Assembly (NCBI GenBank): GCA_963749895.1
Contig: CAVVOG010000003.1
Coordinates: 124,001 to 188,000 of the forward strand
Reading direction: 5' to 3'
Length of the DNA: 64,000 bases
Source of the DNA: AC-51 sp963749895
Lineage (GTDB): Bacteria > Actinomycetota > UBA4738 > HRBIN12
The notes under the pieces are model-generated. The model saw nothing but the letters and a program-made list of their open reading frames with translations. It was not told the DNA's origin and did no database searches. Within the stretch, counting starts at the first letter, position 1, and each line of letters opens with the position of its first letter. Below are positions 16,362 through 23,685 of the stretch, one piece after another. A program made the translations under genes and the position numbers.

Positions 16362-17942
16362 ATGAGCGACGAACGGCGGACCGACTCCGGGATCGAGCTC
16401 CGGCCTGTCTACGGACCCGTGGACCTCGCGGGATGGGACCCGGCCGAGCGGTTGGGCGAGCCAGGTGCGTACCCGTTCACGCGGGGGCCGTATCCGACGA
16501 TGTACCGCGGCCGCCTCTGGACGATGCGTCAGTACGCGGGGATGGGCACGGCCGACGACACGAACCGGCGGTTCCGCTACCTGCTGGAGCACGGGCAGAC
16601 GGGGCTGTCGGTCGCCTTCGACCTCCCCACGCAGATGGGGTTCGACTCCGATCATCCGCGCGCCGAGGGCGAGGTGGGCAAGACCGGCGTGGCGATCGAC
16701 TCGATCGACGACATGCGGCGGCTGTTCGCCGAGATCCCGCTCGGCGAGGTCTCGACGTCGATGACGATCAACGCGACCGCCCCGATCCTGCTGGCGTTGT
16801 ACGAGCTGGTCGCCGAGGAGCAGGGGGTCCAGGCGTCGGCGCTGCAAGGGACCGTCCAGAACGACCTGCTGAAGGAGTACGCGGCGCGCGGCACGTACAT
16901 CTACCCGCCGGGCCCGTCGATGCGGCTGATCACCGATCTGTTCGCGTACTGCGGCGAGCGGATCCCGAAGTGGAACACGATCTCGATCAGCGGCTACCAC
17001 ATGCGCGAGGCGGGGGCGACCGCGGCGCAGGAGATCGCCTTCACGCTCGCGAACGGGATCGCCTACGTCCAGGCCGCGATCGATGCCGGGCTGGCGGTCG
17101 AGGACTTCGCGCCGCGCCTGTCGTTCTTCTTCGCGTGTCACATGAACTTCTTCGAAGAGGCTGCGAAGTTCCGCGCCGCCCGGCGATTGTGGGCCTCGGT
17201 CATGACCGAGCGGTTCGGGGCCACCGACCCGCGCTCGACGACGCTGCGGTTCCACACGCAGACCGGCGGGGCCACGCTCACGGCCCAGCAGCCCGAGAAC
17301 AACATCGTGCGCACGGCACTCGAGGCGCTGGCCGCGGTGCTCGGTGGGACGCAGTCGCTCCATACGAACTCCTACGACGAGGCGCTGGCGTTGCCGACCG
17401 AGCGGAGCGCCGCGATCGCGCTGCGGACGCAGCAGGTGATCGGCTACGAGTCGGGGGTCGCCGACGTCGCCGACCCCCTGGGCGGCTCGTACTACGTGGA
17501 AGCTCTGACCGACGAGCTCGAGTCGCTCGCCCGCGGGTACCTCGACCGGGTCGACGCGATGGGCGGAGCCGTGGCCGCGATCGAGCGCGGCTACGTCCAG
17601 GACGAGATCCACGAGAGCGCGTTCCGGATCCAGCAGGCGATCGAGGACGGCTCGCGGGTCGTCGTCGGCGTGAACCGCTTCGTCGCCGAGGACGATCATC
17701 AGCCGGAGCTGCAGCGGATCGCCGAGGAGGAGGTCGCGAGGCAGGTCGCGCGCGTCCGGGAGCTCCGCGCCACGCGCGACCAGGCGGCGGTGGACGCGGC
17801 CCTCGCGGCGGTGGACGCGGCCGCACGCGGCGCCGTCAACCTGCTCCCCCCGATGAAGGAGGCGCTGCGGGCCCGGGCGACCCTGGGAGAGGTCTCCGAC
17901 GTGCTCCGCGAGGTCTTCGGCGAGCACCGTCCGGGCTACTGA
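16362..17942 (+). CDS. Methylmalonyl-CoA mutase family, large (catalytic) subunit without B12 domain
   Basis: TIM-barrel subunit of an adenosylcobalamin acyl-CoA mutase, 526 residues. Motifs include PYPTMYRGRLWTMRQYAGMG (substrate-binding Tyr region), AFDLPTQMGFDSDHP, ISISGYHMREAGATAAQE, LRFHTQTGGATLTAQQPENN (active-site His) and LHTNSYDEALALPTE. The cobalamin-binding domain (DxHxxG) found in full-length mutases of about 700 residues is absent, so a separate small subunit must be encoded elsewhere; none is in the window. Substrate (methylmalonyl-, isobutyryl- or ethylmalonyl-CoA) cannot be fixed from sequence. Carboxylase and epimerase genes nearby favour propionyl-CoA breakdown. Confidence 0.9.
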   Translation: MSDERRTDSGIELRPVYGPVDLAGWDPAERLGEPGAYPFTRGPYPTMYRGRLWTMRQYAGMGTADDTNRRFRYLLEHGQTGLSVAFDLPTQMGFDSDHPRAEGEVGKTGVAIDSIDDMRRLFAEIPLGEVSTSMTINATAPILLALYELVAEEQGVQASALQGTVQNDLLKEYAARGTYIYPPGPSMRLITDLFAYCGERIPKWNTISISGYHMREAGATAAQEIAFTLANGIAYVQAAIDAGLAVEDFAPRLSFFFACHMNFFEEAAKFRAARRLWASVMTERFGATDPRSTTLRFHTQTGGATLTAQQPENNIVRTALEALAAVLGGTQSLHTNSYDEALALPTERSAAIALRTQQVIGYESGVADVADPLGGSYYVEALTDELESLARGYLDRVDAMGGAVAAIERGYVQDEIHESAFRIQQAIEDGSRVVVGVNRFVAEDDHQPELQRIAEEEVARQVARVRELRATRDQAAVDAALAAVDAAARGAVNLLPPMKEALRARATLGEVSDVLREVFGEHRPGY

Positions 17943-18103
17943 GCCAACGCCGTCATGGCGTGGACGGTCGCGGCGAGCCCCGCGACCGCGAAGGCGATCG
18001 ACGCCGCGCGGAGCGCGCCGGGATGCCGCCACATCGGGACGGCGAGCCCGAGGCACGCGAGGCCCACGAGCAGCTCGATCGCGTAGGTGAGCGTGCGCCC
18101 CAT
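17936..18103 (-). CDS. Small two-helix membrane protein (55 residues)
   Basis: A short gene with helix YAIELLVGLACLGLAVPMW, a basic linker RHPGALR, and helix AASIAFAVAGLAATVHAM. Reasons to believe it are a TAGGCT -10 box exactly 8 nt before ATG 18103, G/C at nearly every third position, a clear membrane pattern, and tail-to-tail packing with a 7-bp overlap of the mutase stop, typical of this chromosome. Family not recognised; function unknown. Confidence 0.6.
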   Translation of the reverse strand: MGRTLTYAIELLVGLACLGLAVPMWRHPGALRAASIAFAVAGLAATVHAMTALAQ

Positions 18104-18111
18104 CCGCACCG

Positions 18112-18117
18112 AGCCTA
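18112..18117 (-). promoter_or_regulatory. -10 box of the 55-residue membrane protein gene (leaderless)
   Basis: TAGGCT on the minus strand, 8 nt before ATG 18103; divergent from the hydrolase promoter 26 bp away. Confidence 0.5.
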
Positions 18118-18143
18118 GAGCCCGTCCGGTCCGGACGCTCGTC

Positions 18144-18149
18144 TACCCT
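18144..18149 (+). promoter_or_regulatory. -10 box of the hydrolase gene (leaderless)
   Basis: TACCCT, 9 nt before ATG 18159. Confidence 0.55.
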
Positions 18150-18158
18150 GGACCGGTC

Positions 18159-19025
18159 ATGACCTGCCCCGGGGAGCTCGTGCGGATCGACGACACCTCG
18201 CTGTGGGTCGTCGAGCGCGGCCCGGCCGACGGGTTCCCGTTGATCGTCCTGCACGGAGGCCCCGGTCTCGATCACCACGAGTTCGGGCCGTACCTCGATC
18301 CGATGACCGATCGTGGCATCCGGCTCCTGCTCACCGATCTTCGCGCGAACGGACGATCGGAGCGGTGCCCGTCGTCGACCTGGACCCTCGAGCGGATGGC
18401 GCAGGACGTGATCATGCTCGCGCTCGCCCTGAAGCTCGGTCGCTACGGCGTGCTCGGCCACTCCTACGGTGCGTTCGTGGCCCTCCAGAACGCCGTCGAC
18501 TACCCGGGGATGGCAGCGGCGACGATCGTGAGCGGCGGCGTGCCGTCCACGCGCTGGCTCGAGGGGGTCGGCGACGCGCTCGCCTCGTTCGAGCCCGAGG
18601 ACCTCCGCGATCAGGTCGCCATCTCATGGGAGCGGGAGGCCGACGTCCGCACGCCCGAGCACGTCGCGTCCCTGATGCACGACCAGTGGCCGTTCCACTT
18701 CAGGGACCCGTTCGACCCGAGGATCGCGACGTACGAGGCCGCCACCGCCGACGCCGTGTTCGCGCCCGACGTCCTGCGGCACTTCGCGACCGCCGATACC
18801 GGGGGGCTCGACGTCGAGGATCGGCTGGGGGAGGTCACGCAGCCGGTGCTGGTGCTCGCCGGGCGCCACGATCGCGTCTGCTCGATCGCGGCCGCCGAGC
18901 ACATGGTCCGGCTCCTCCCCAACGGCCGGCTGCGCGTGTTCGAGGACAGCGCGCACATGGCGTTCGTCGAGGAACCCGACGCGTACGTGGAGGCTGTTGC
19001 CGGATTCCTCGCAGAGCTGGGCTAG
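18159..19025 (+). CDS. Alpha/beta-hydrolase, proline iminopeptidase-like
   Basis: A cytosolic alpha/beta-hydrolase of 288 residues. LHGGPGLDHHEF is the oxyanion-hole motif typical of proline iminopeptidases and related esterases. LGHSYGAFVALQNA holds the nucleophile Ser, AGRHDRVCSIAA the acidic residue and EDSAHMAFVEEP the catalytic His. Substrate is uncertain: HGGPG favours an aminopeptidase or amidase-like activity, but esterases share it. Its stop shares CTAG with the convergent carboxylase gene. Confidence 0.8.
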   Translation: MTCPGELVRIDDTSLWVVERGPADGFPLIVLHGGPGLDHHEFGPYLDPMTDRGIRLLLTDLRANGRSERCPSSTWTLERMAQDVIMLALALKLGRYGVLGHSYGAFVALQNAVDYPGMAAATIVSGGVPSTRWLEGVGDALASFEPEDLRDQVAISWEREADVRTPEHVASLMHDQWPFHFRDPFDPRIATYEAATADAVFAPDVLRHFATADTGGLDVEDRLGEVTQPVLVLAGRHDRVCSIAAAEHMVRLLPNGRLRVFEDSAHMAFVEEPDAYVEAVAGFLAELG

Positions 19026-20752
19026 TCGATCACCGCGAGCAGCTGGCCCGTCTCCACGACCTGACCTTCGCGGATCGGCAGGTCGGTGACCTCGCCCTCA
19101 CGCGTCGTGGCGATGTGGTTCTCCATCTTCATCGCCTCGAGGATGCACACGACGTCGCCCGCCTGGACCTCCTGCCCCGACTCGACGAGCACCTTCACGA
19201 TCGTGCCCTGCATCGGCGCGTGGATCTCGCCGTGGACGTGCTCGCCGTGGTGCGCTCCGTGCGTCGACGGTGCCTTCGGCGCCACCTCGCGCCGCTCGTC
19301 GAACACCCGGACCGGGACCCGGCGCCCGTCGACCTCGACGAGGATGTCGCGGGGTCGCCCGGTCCGCGGAGCCGCCGGGGGTGGGGTCAGGTCGACCTGC
19401 GCCGGCAGCTTCGCGTCGGCGAGCGCGCGTTCGAGCCACGTCGTCGTGTGGGTCGAGGTGCGGAACTCCTTCGTGCCGAGGATCCAGCGGTGGACCGGGA
19501 TCGTGGTGGGCACGCCCTCGACCGTGTACTCGTCGAGCGCGCGCAGCATCCGTCGCCGGGCCTGCTCGCGGTCGGCCCCGCGCACGATCAGCTTGGCGAA
19601 CATCGAGTCGTAGTCGCCGGGGATCTCACGGCCCTGCGTGATCGCCGAATCCACCCGCACGAACGGCCCGCCCGGCTCCTGGTACCGGGTGACCCGGCCG
19701 GGCCCCGGCAGGAAGTTGCGTCCGGGGTCTTCGGCGTTGATCCGGCATTGGATCGCGTGGCCGCGCGCGACGGGTTCGACGCCCTTCAGCGAGCCACCGA
19801 GCGCCACCTCGAGCTGCAGGGCGACGATGTCGAGGCCCGTCACCATCTCGGTCACGGTGTGCTCGACCTGCAGACGGGTGTTCATCTCCAGGAAGTAGAA
19901 GGCCCCGTCCTCGTCGAGGATGCACTCGATCGTGCCCGCGTTGACGTAGTCCGCTTCCCTCGCGAGGGACACGGCGGCCTCGGCGAACCGCTCGCGGAGC
20001 GCGTCGTCGAACAGCGGCGAGGGCGTCTCCTCGATCAGCTTCTGATGCCGGCGCTGCACCGAGCAGTCCCGTTCCCCCAGGAACACGACGTTGCCCTTGG
20101 AGTCCCCGACGATCTGGGCCTCGACGTGATGCGCCCGATCGACGTAGCGCTCCAGGAAGACCTCGGGGCGTCCGAAGTACGACTGCGCCTCTCGGGCGGC
20201 GCGCTTCAGCGCCTCCTCGAGGTGGTCGGCGTCGCGAACGACGTGCATCCCCTTGCCACCGCCGCCGAAGGCAGCCTTCACGAGCAGCGGGAACCCGATC
20301 GAGGGCGCCTGGGCCTTCGCCTGATCGACGTCGACCGGCTCGGGGGTGCCCGGGACGATCGGCATCCCGGCCGCGTCCGCGATCCGACGGGCGGCCGCCT
20401 TGTCGCCCATCCGTTCGATCGCGTCCGGGGACGGACCGACGAACGTGAACCCGGCTTCGGTCACCGCCGCGGCGAAGTGCGCGCGCTCGGCGAGGAACCC
20501 GTACCCGGGGTGGATCAGCGTCGCCCGGGACCTCTGGGCCGCATCGAGGATCGCGCCGATCGAGAGGTAGGAGTCGGACGCCAGGGCGGGGCCGATCCGG
20601 TACGACTCGTCGGCCATCTCGACGTGGAGGGCGTCGCGGTCGGCGTCGGAGTAGACGGCGACCGTGGCGATACCCATCTCTCGTGCCGTCCGGACGATAC
20701 GCACGGCGATCTCGCCGCGGTTCGCGATCAGGAGCTTCGGTTTCCTCGCCAC
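19022..20752 (-). CDS. Acyl-CoA carboxylase alpha chain (biotin carboxylase + biotin carrier)
   Basis: A 576-residue fusion of an ATP-grasp biotin carboxylase (residues 1-450) and a biotinyl carrier domain (last 70). It carboxylates biotin with ATP and bicarbonate for an acetyl-/propionyl-CoA carboxylase. Motifs are LLIANRGEIAVRIVRTAREM, the ATP loop KAAFGGGGKGMHVV, RDCSVQRRHQKLIEE, FLEMNTRLQVEHTVTEMVTG and the biotinylation site EAMKMEN. A His-rich linker (HGAHHGEHVHGE) precedes the carrier. The partner carboxyltransferase is probably the gene at 37170. A biotin ligase gene lies divergent, 41 bp away. GTG 20752 is the first start of the frame. Confidence 0.93.
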   Translation of the reverse strand: MARKPKLLIANRGEIAVRIVRTAREMGIATVAVYSDADRDALHVEMADESYRIGPALASDSYLSIGAILDAAQRSRATLIHPGYGFLAERAHFAAAVTEAGFTFVGPSPDAIERMGDKAAARRIADAAGMPIVPGTPEPVDVDQAKAQAPSIGFPLLVKAAFGGGGKGMHVVRDADHLEEALKRAAREAQSYFGRPEVFLERYVDRAHHVEAQIVGDSKGNVVFLGERDCSVQRRHQKLIEETPSPLFDDALRERFAEAAVSLAREADYVNAGTIECILDEDGAFYFLEMNTRLQVEHTVTEMVTGLDIVALQLEVALGGSLKGVEPVARGHAIQCRINAEDPGRNFLPGPGRVTRYQEPGGPFVRVDSAITQGREIPGDYDSMFAKLIVRGADREQARRRMLRALDEYTVEGVPTTIPVHRWILGTKEFRTSTHTTTWLERALADAKLPAQVDLTPPPAAPRTGRPRDILVEVDGRRVPVRVFDERREVAPKAPSTHGAHHGEHVHGEIHAPMQGTIVKVLVESGQEVQAGDVVCILEAMKMENHIATTREGEVTDLPIREGQVVETGQLLAVID

Positions 20753-20757
20753 TCGCG

Positions 20758-20763
20758 TATCGT
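20758..20763 (+). promoter_or_regulatory. -10 box of the biotin ligase gene
   Basis: TATCGT; the leader of about 24 nt contains GGAGGG before GTG 20794. It lies in the 41-bp gap shared with the carboxylase gene. Confidence 0.4.
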
Positions 20764-20793
20764 GCCTCCGACGACGCCCCCCCGGAGGGAAAC

Positions 20794-21555
20794 GTGCTGA
20801 CCCGAGATGATCTCCTGCAGGCCCTGAGGGCCATCCGCGTGACGGCCCCGGTGCGTGCGGAGGAGGTTACCGCCTCCACGAACGCGACGGCGGCCCGTCT
20901 GGCCGAGGAGGGGGCCCCGGAGTGGACCCTCGTGTCGGCCGGGCATCAGACCGAAGGTCGCGGGCGGCTCGGCAGGACCTGGGACGACGTCGCCGGGCGA
21001 GCCCTGCTGTGCTCGATCGTCCTTCGGCCCGAGGGGATCGCGCCCAACCGTGTTTCCATGTTATCGCTGCTGGCAGGCGCCTCGATGGCCGAGGCGATCC
21101 GAGCCGTCACGGGGCGCCGTGTGACCTGCAAGTGGCCGAACGACATCATGCTGCACGACGCGAAGGTCGGTGGCATCCTGCTCGAGTCGTCGGTCGCTCA
21201 GGGGGACCTGCGCTACGTGATCGTCGGGATCGGCGTGAACCTCGAACCACCCGACGGCGTGGAGGGCGCGGGCGGCATCGGGGAGGCATCGCTGGCCGAC
21301 CTGCTTCGGGTCTTCCTCGAGCGCTTCGAGGCGGAGTACGACGCCATGGAACCGTCGTTCCCCGAGCGCGTGAGGATCTCATGGCTGCCGGTCTCGGCCA
21401 CGATCGGGCAACTCGTCGAGGCCACCACCGAGGGTGGGGTCGTCAGAGGTCGGGCGACGGGCCTCGACGACTTCGGGGCGCTCAAGCTGTCCACCGACTC
21501 CGGCGAGGTCCGGGTCAGGTTCGGCGAGGTGCACCACATCACCCAGAGCGCCTGA
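20794..21555 (+). CDS. birA: Biotin-[acetyl-CoA-carboxylase] ligase (monofunctional BirA)
   Basis: Attaches biotin to the carrier lysine of carboxylases, consistent with the divergent EAMKMEN-containing carboxylase gene. It has 253 residues without an N-terminal DNA-binding domain, so it is a class I enzyme that does not regulate transcription. GRGRLGRTWDD binds biotinyl-AMP, KWPNDIMLHDAKVGGILLE is the catalytic core, and VGIGVNLEPP follows. A C-terminal beta domain (GRATGLDDFGALKL) is present. GTG 20794 with GGAGGG 4-5 nt upstream is the chosen start. Confidence 0.92.
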   Translation: MLTRDDLLQALRAIRVTAPVRAEEVTASTNATAARLAEEGAPEWTLVSAGHQTEGRGRLGRTWDDVAGRALLCSIVLRPEGIAPNRVSMLSLLAGASMAEAIRAVTGRRVTCKWPNDIMLHDAKVGGILLESSVAQGDLRYVIVGIGVNLEPPDGVEGAGGIGEASLADLLRVFLERFEAEYDAMEPSFPERVRISWLPVSATIGQLVEATTEGGVVRGRATGLDDFGALKLSTDSGEVRVRFGEVHHITQSA

Positions 21556-21584
21556 GGCTGGTTGCCGCGGGTCCACGCCGAGGC

Positions 21585-21590
21585 TAGCGT
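21585..21590 (+). promoter_or_regulatory. -10 box of the PH-domain gene (leaderless)
   Basis: TAGCGT, 6 nt before ATG 21597. Confidence 0.6.
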
Positions 21591-21596
21591 TCGCCC

Positions 21597-22241
21597 ATGG
21601 CGTTCCCGAAGAGACTCCTCATCGAGGGCGAGCAGCTCGTGCTCGACCTCCGTCCGCACTGGATCGCGCTCGTGGTGCCGGTCATCGGCACGATCGTGAT
21701 CGTGGCCGTCCAGTTCCTCATGTACCAGCTGAACGACTCCTGGTTCGACGACAACGGTGCGGTGAACGTCGCGATCGGCATCCTCGCGGTCGTCGCGATC
21801 ATCGCGTACCCGGTCCGACGGTTCGTCTCGTGGTTCACCTCGAACTTCGCGGTGACGAGCGACCGCGTGATCCATCGCGAGGGGTTCATCGCGAAGCGCT
21901 CGATGGAGATCCCGCTCGAGGCGATCAACGACGTCCGGTTCGAGCAGGGCGTGATCGACCGGGTCGTGGGGGCCGGCACGCTCCTGATCTCCTCCGCGTC
22001 GGAGTCCGGGACCAGCTCGTTCAGCGACATCCGTCATCCCGAGGACGTCCAGCGGACGATCTATCACCAGGGTGAGTTGAACAAGAAGCGGATGTATCAG
22101 GGCGATCAGCCGGCGGTGCCCGCAGCTCCGGTTGCACCGTCGACGACCGTCGAGCTCGAGCGGCTCGCGAAGCTCCGTGCCGACGGCGTGCTCACCGAAG
22201 AGGAGTTCCAGGCTCAGAAGGCCAAGATCCTCGAGGGCTGA
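21597..22241 (+). CDS. Membrane protein with bacterial PH domain and SHOCT tail
   Basis: A 214-residue protein with two N-terminal helices (IALVVPVIGTIVIVAVQFLM and VAIGILAVVAIIAYPV), a bacterial Pleckstrin-homology-like domain (FAVTSDRVIHREGFIAKRSM, IPLEAINDVRFEQGVIDRVV) and a C-terminal SHOCT motif (LERLAKLRADGVLTEEEFQA). Such proteins sit at the membrane; the PH domain probably mediates contacts, but no specific function is known. It is convergent with the channel gene 30 bp away; a short inverted repeat (GACCTC/GAGGTC) in the gap may end transcription. Confidence 0.82.
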   Translation: MAFPKRLLIEGEQLVLDLRPHWIALVVPVIGTIVIVAVQFLMYQLNDSWFDDNGAVNVAIGILAVVAIIAYPVRRFVSWFTSNFAVTSDRVIHREGFIAKRSMEIPLEAINDVRFEQGVIDRVVGAGTLLISSASESGTSSFSDIRHPEDVQRTIYHQGELNKKRMYQGDQPAVPAAPVAPSTTVELERLAKLRADGVLTEEEFQAQKAKILEG

Positions 22242-22271
22242 CCGGGACCTCCCCTTCCTCGCGTTCCGAGG

Positions 22272-23243
22272 TCAGTCGGATGCGGGGAGCTCGGGGAGCA
22301 GGAGCACGACGTCCCCGTCCGCCAGGCGCAGATCGCCGGGGGGTGAGGGCTCGACCTCTCCTCCCACCCGACGGATCGCCAGGACCGCCCCGGGGACCTC
22401 GGCCACGCGCATCCCGACGAGCGGGGAGTCCGCCTCGATCAGCCGCTCCTCGACGTCGATCGAGTGTTCCCCTCCCGAGCCCTCGTCGAACAGATCGACG
22501 ATCGCGGGATCGCGGGCCATCCGCACCATGTGCCGGCCACTGCTGACGAACGGTGACACGATCCGGTCCGCCCCCGCTCGCTCCAGCCGCTGGGCGGAGC
22601 CGGGCTCCGACGCGCGAGCCACGATGAACAGCGAGGGGTTCAGTGAGCGAGCGGTGAGCGTGATGTAGACGTTCGTCGCGTCGGAGTCGACCGCGCAGAT
22701 CAGCGCTCGCGCCCGGTCGACGCCGGCCTTGCGCAGCGTCGGCTCGAGGGAAGGGTCCTCCACCAGGAAGGGGACCCCGTCGGCCTCCATCCGCTCGCGC
22801 AGCTCCTCCTGCGTGTCGAGCACGACGAAGGGGACCCCGGCCGCCTTGAGCTCGCGCACCGCCGCGCGCCCCACGCGTCCGTACGCGCACACGATGAAGT
22901 GGTCCTGGAGCGTCTCGATCCGCTTCTCCATCCGTCTCCTCCTGCCGACACCTGCGAGCTCGGTCTCTGCGATCAGCGCGGACGCGAGCGAGATCCCGAC
23001 GAGCGCGACCGCGACGCCGAGGACGACCACGGTCAGGGTGAAGGCCCGGCCGCCCGTGTCCAGCTCCTTCACCTCGCGGAAGCCGACCGTCGTCATCGTG
23101 GTCACGGTCATGTAGAGGGCGTCGAAGAAGCTCCAGCCCTCGAGCACCATGTATCCGACGACGCCGTAGGTCACGACGATCACCAGCGCCACGCCGACCC
23201 ACGCCAGGCGCCGAGAGAGCACGTCGCTGCTCTGCCCCGCCAT
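22272..23243 (-). CDS. Potassium channel with RCK (TrkA-N/TrkA-C) domains, atypical filter
   Basis: A 323-residue two-helix pore protein with a cytosolic regulator of K+ conductance. Helix 1 is WVGVALVIVVTYGVVGYMVL, the pore loop FFDALYMTVTTMTTVGF, and helix 2 LTVVVLGVAVALVGISLA. The RCK domain follows (FIVCAYGRVGRAAVRELKAA, then VLDTQEELRERME), and a TrkA-C-like domain (EVPGAVLAIRRVGGEV) ends it. The selectivity filter reads TVGFRE instead of TVGYGD or TVGFGD, with Arg where the last Gly should be, so ion selectivity is uncertain. ATG 23243 is 6 nt after TAGGTT (leaderless). Confidence 0.85.
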   Translation of the reverse strand: MAGQSSDVLSRRLAWVGVALVIVVTYGVVGYMVLEGWSFFDALYMTVTTMTTVGFREVKELDTGGRAFTLTVVVLGVAVALVGISLASALIAETELAGVGRRRRMEKRIETLQDHFIVCAYGRVGRAAVRELKAAGVPFVVLDTQEELRERMEADGVPFLVEDPSLEPTLRKAGVDRARALICAVDSDATNVYITLTARSLNPSLFIVARASEPGSAQRLERAGADRIVSPFVSSGRHMVRMARDPAIVDLFDEGSGGEHSIDVEERLIEADSPLVGMRVAEVPGAVLAIRRVGGEVEPSPPGDLRLADGDVVLLLPELPASD

Positions 23244-23249
23244 GGGAGG

Positions 23250-23255
23250 AACCTA
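23250..23255 (-). promoter_or_regulatory. -10 box of the channel gene (leaderless)
   Basis: TAGGTT on the minus strand, 6 nt before ATG 23243. Confidence 0.55.
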
Positions 23256-23280
23256 CCCGACCACTCGGCCCTCGGGTCGC

Positions 23281-23286
23281 TACCAT
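23281..23286 (+). promoter_or_regulatory. -10 box of the glyoxalase-fold gene (leaderless)
   Basis: TACCAT, 7 nt before ATG 23294. GTG 23288 would be only 1 nt away, so ATG 23294 is preferred. Confidence 0.55.
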
Positions 23287-23293
23287 CGTGGCG

Positions 23294-23644
23294 ATGATCG
23301 GACCGGTGGATCACGTCTACTACTGGACCCGCGACCTGGATGCGGGCGTGGCCTTCTACCGTGACGTCGTCGGCCTGCCGCTCGTGCGCCGCGCCGGCAA
23401 CGAGTGGGCGGAGTTCGAGGCGGGGCCGATCCGCTTCGCCCTCCACGGGACCGACGAGGACGTGGTTCCCTCGGGCGGCACCGTCGTTCTGCGGGTCGAC
23501 GATCTCGACGAGGCTCGCCGCGTCCTCGAGGATCGAGGGGCGGTGTTCGACGCCTTCGTCGGCGAGGTGGAGGGGTTCGCTCGCTTCGCCACGTTCCGCG
23601 ATCTCGACGGGAACCCGGTCCAGATCATCGCGTACCTGGGCTGA
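23294..23644 (+). CDS. Glyoxalase/bleomycin-resistance/dioxygenase (VOC) family protein
   Basis: A 116-residue vicinal-oxygen-chelate fold protein with two beta-alpha-beta-beta-beta modules: VDHVYYWTRDLDAGVAFYRD (metal His) and TVVLRVDDLDEARRVLEDRG, ending RDLDGNPVQIIAYL with the usual metal-site region. Substrate unknown; members range from lactoylglutathione lyases to dioxygenases. The start at ATG 23294 follows leaderless spacing. Confidence 0.8.
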   Translation: MIGPVDHVYYWTRDLDAGVAFYRDVVGLPLVRRAGNEWAEFEAGPIRFALHGTDEDVVPSGGTVVLRVDDLDEARRVLEDRGAVFDAFVGEVEGFARFATFRDLDGNPVQIIAYLG

Positions 23645-23672
23645 GCGGTCGGGCCGAGCAGGTCTGCCTCTC

Positions 23673-23678
23673 TATGCT
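23673..23678 (+). promoter_or_regulatory. -10 box of the cyclase-ATPase gene (leaderless)
   Basis: TATGCT, 7 nt before GTG 23686. The in-frame ATG 23674 lies inside the box, so GTG 23686 is taken as the start. Confidence 0.55.
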
Positions 23679-23685
23679 GGGCGGC

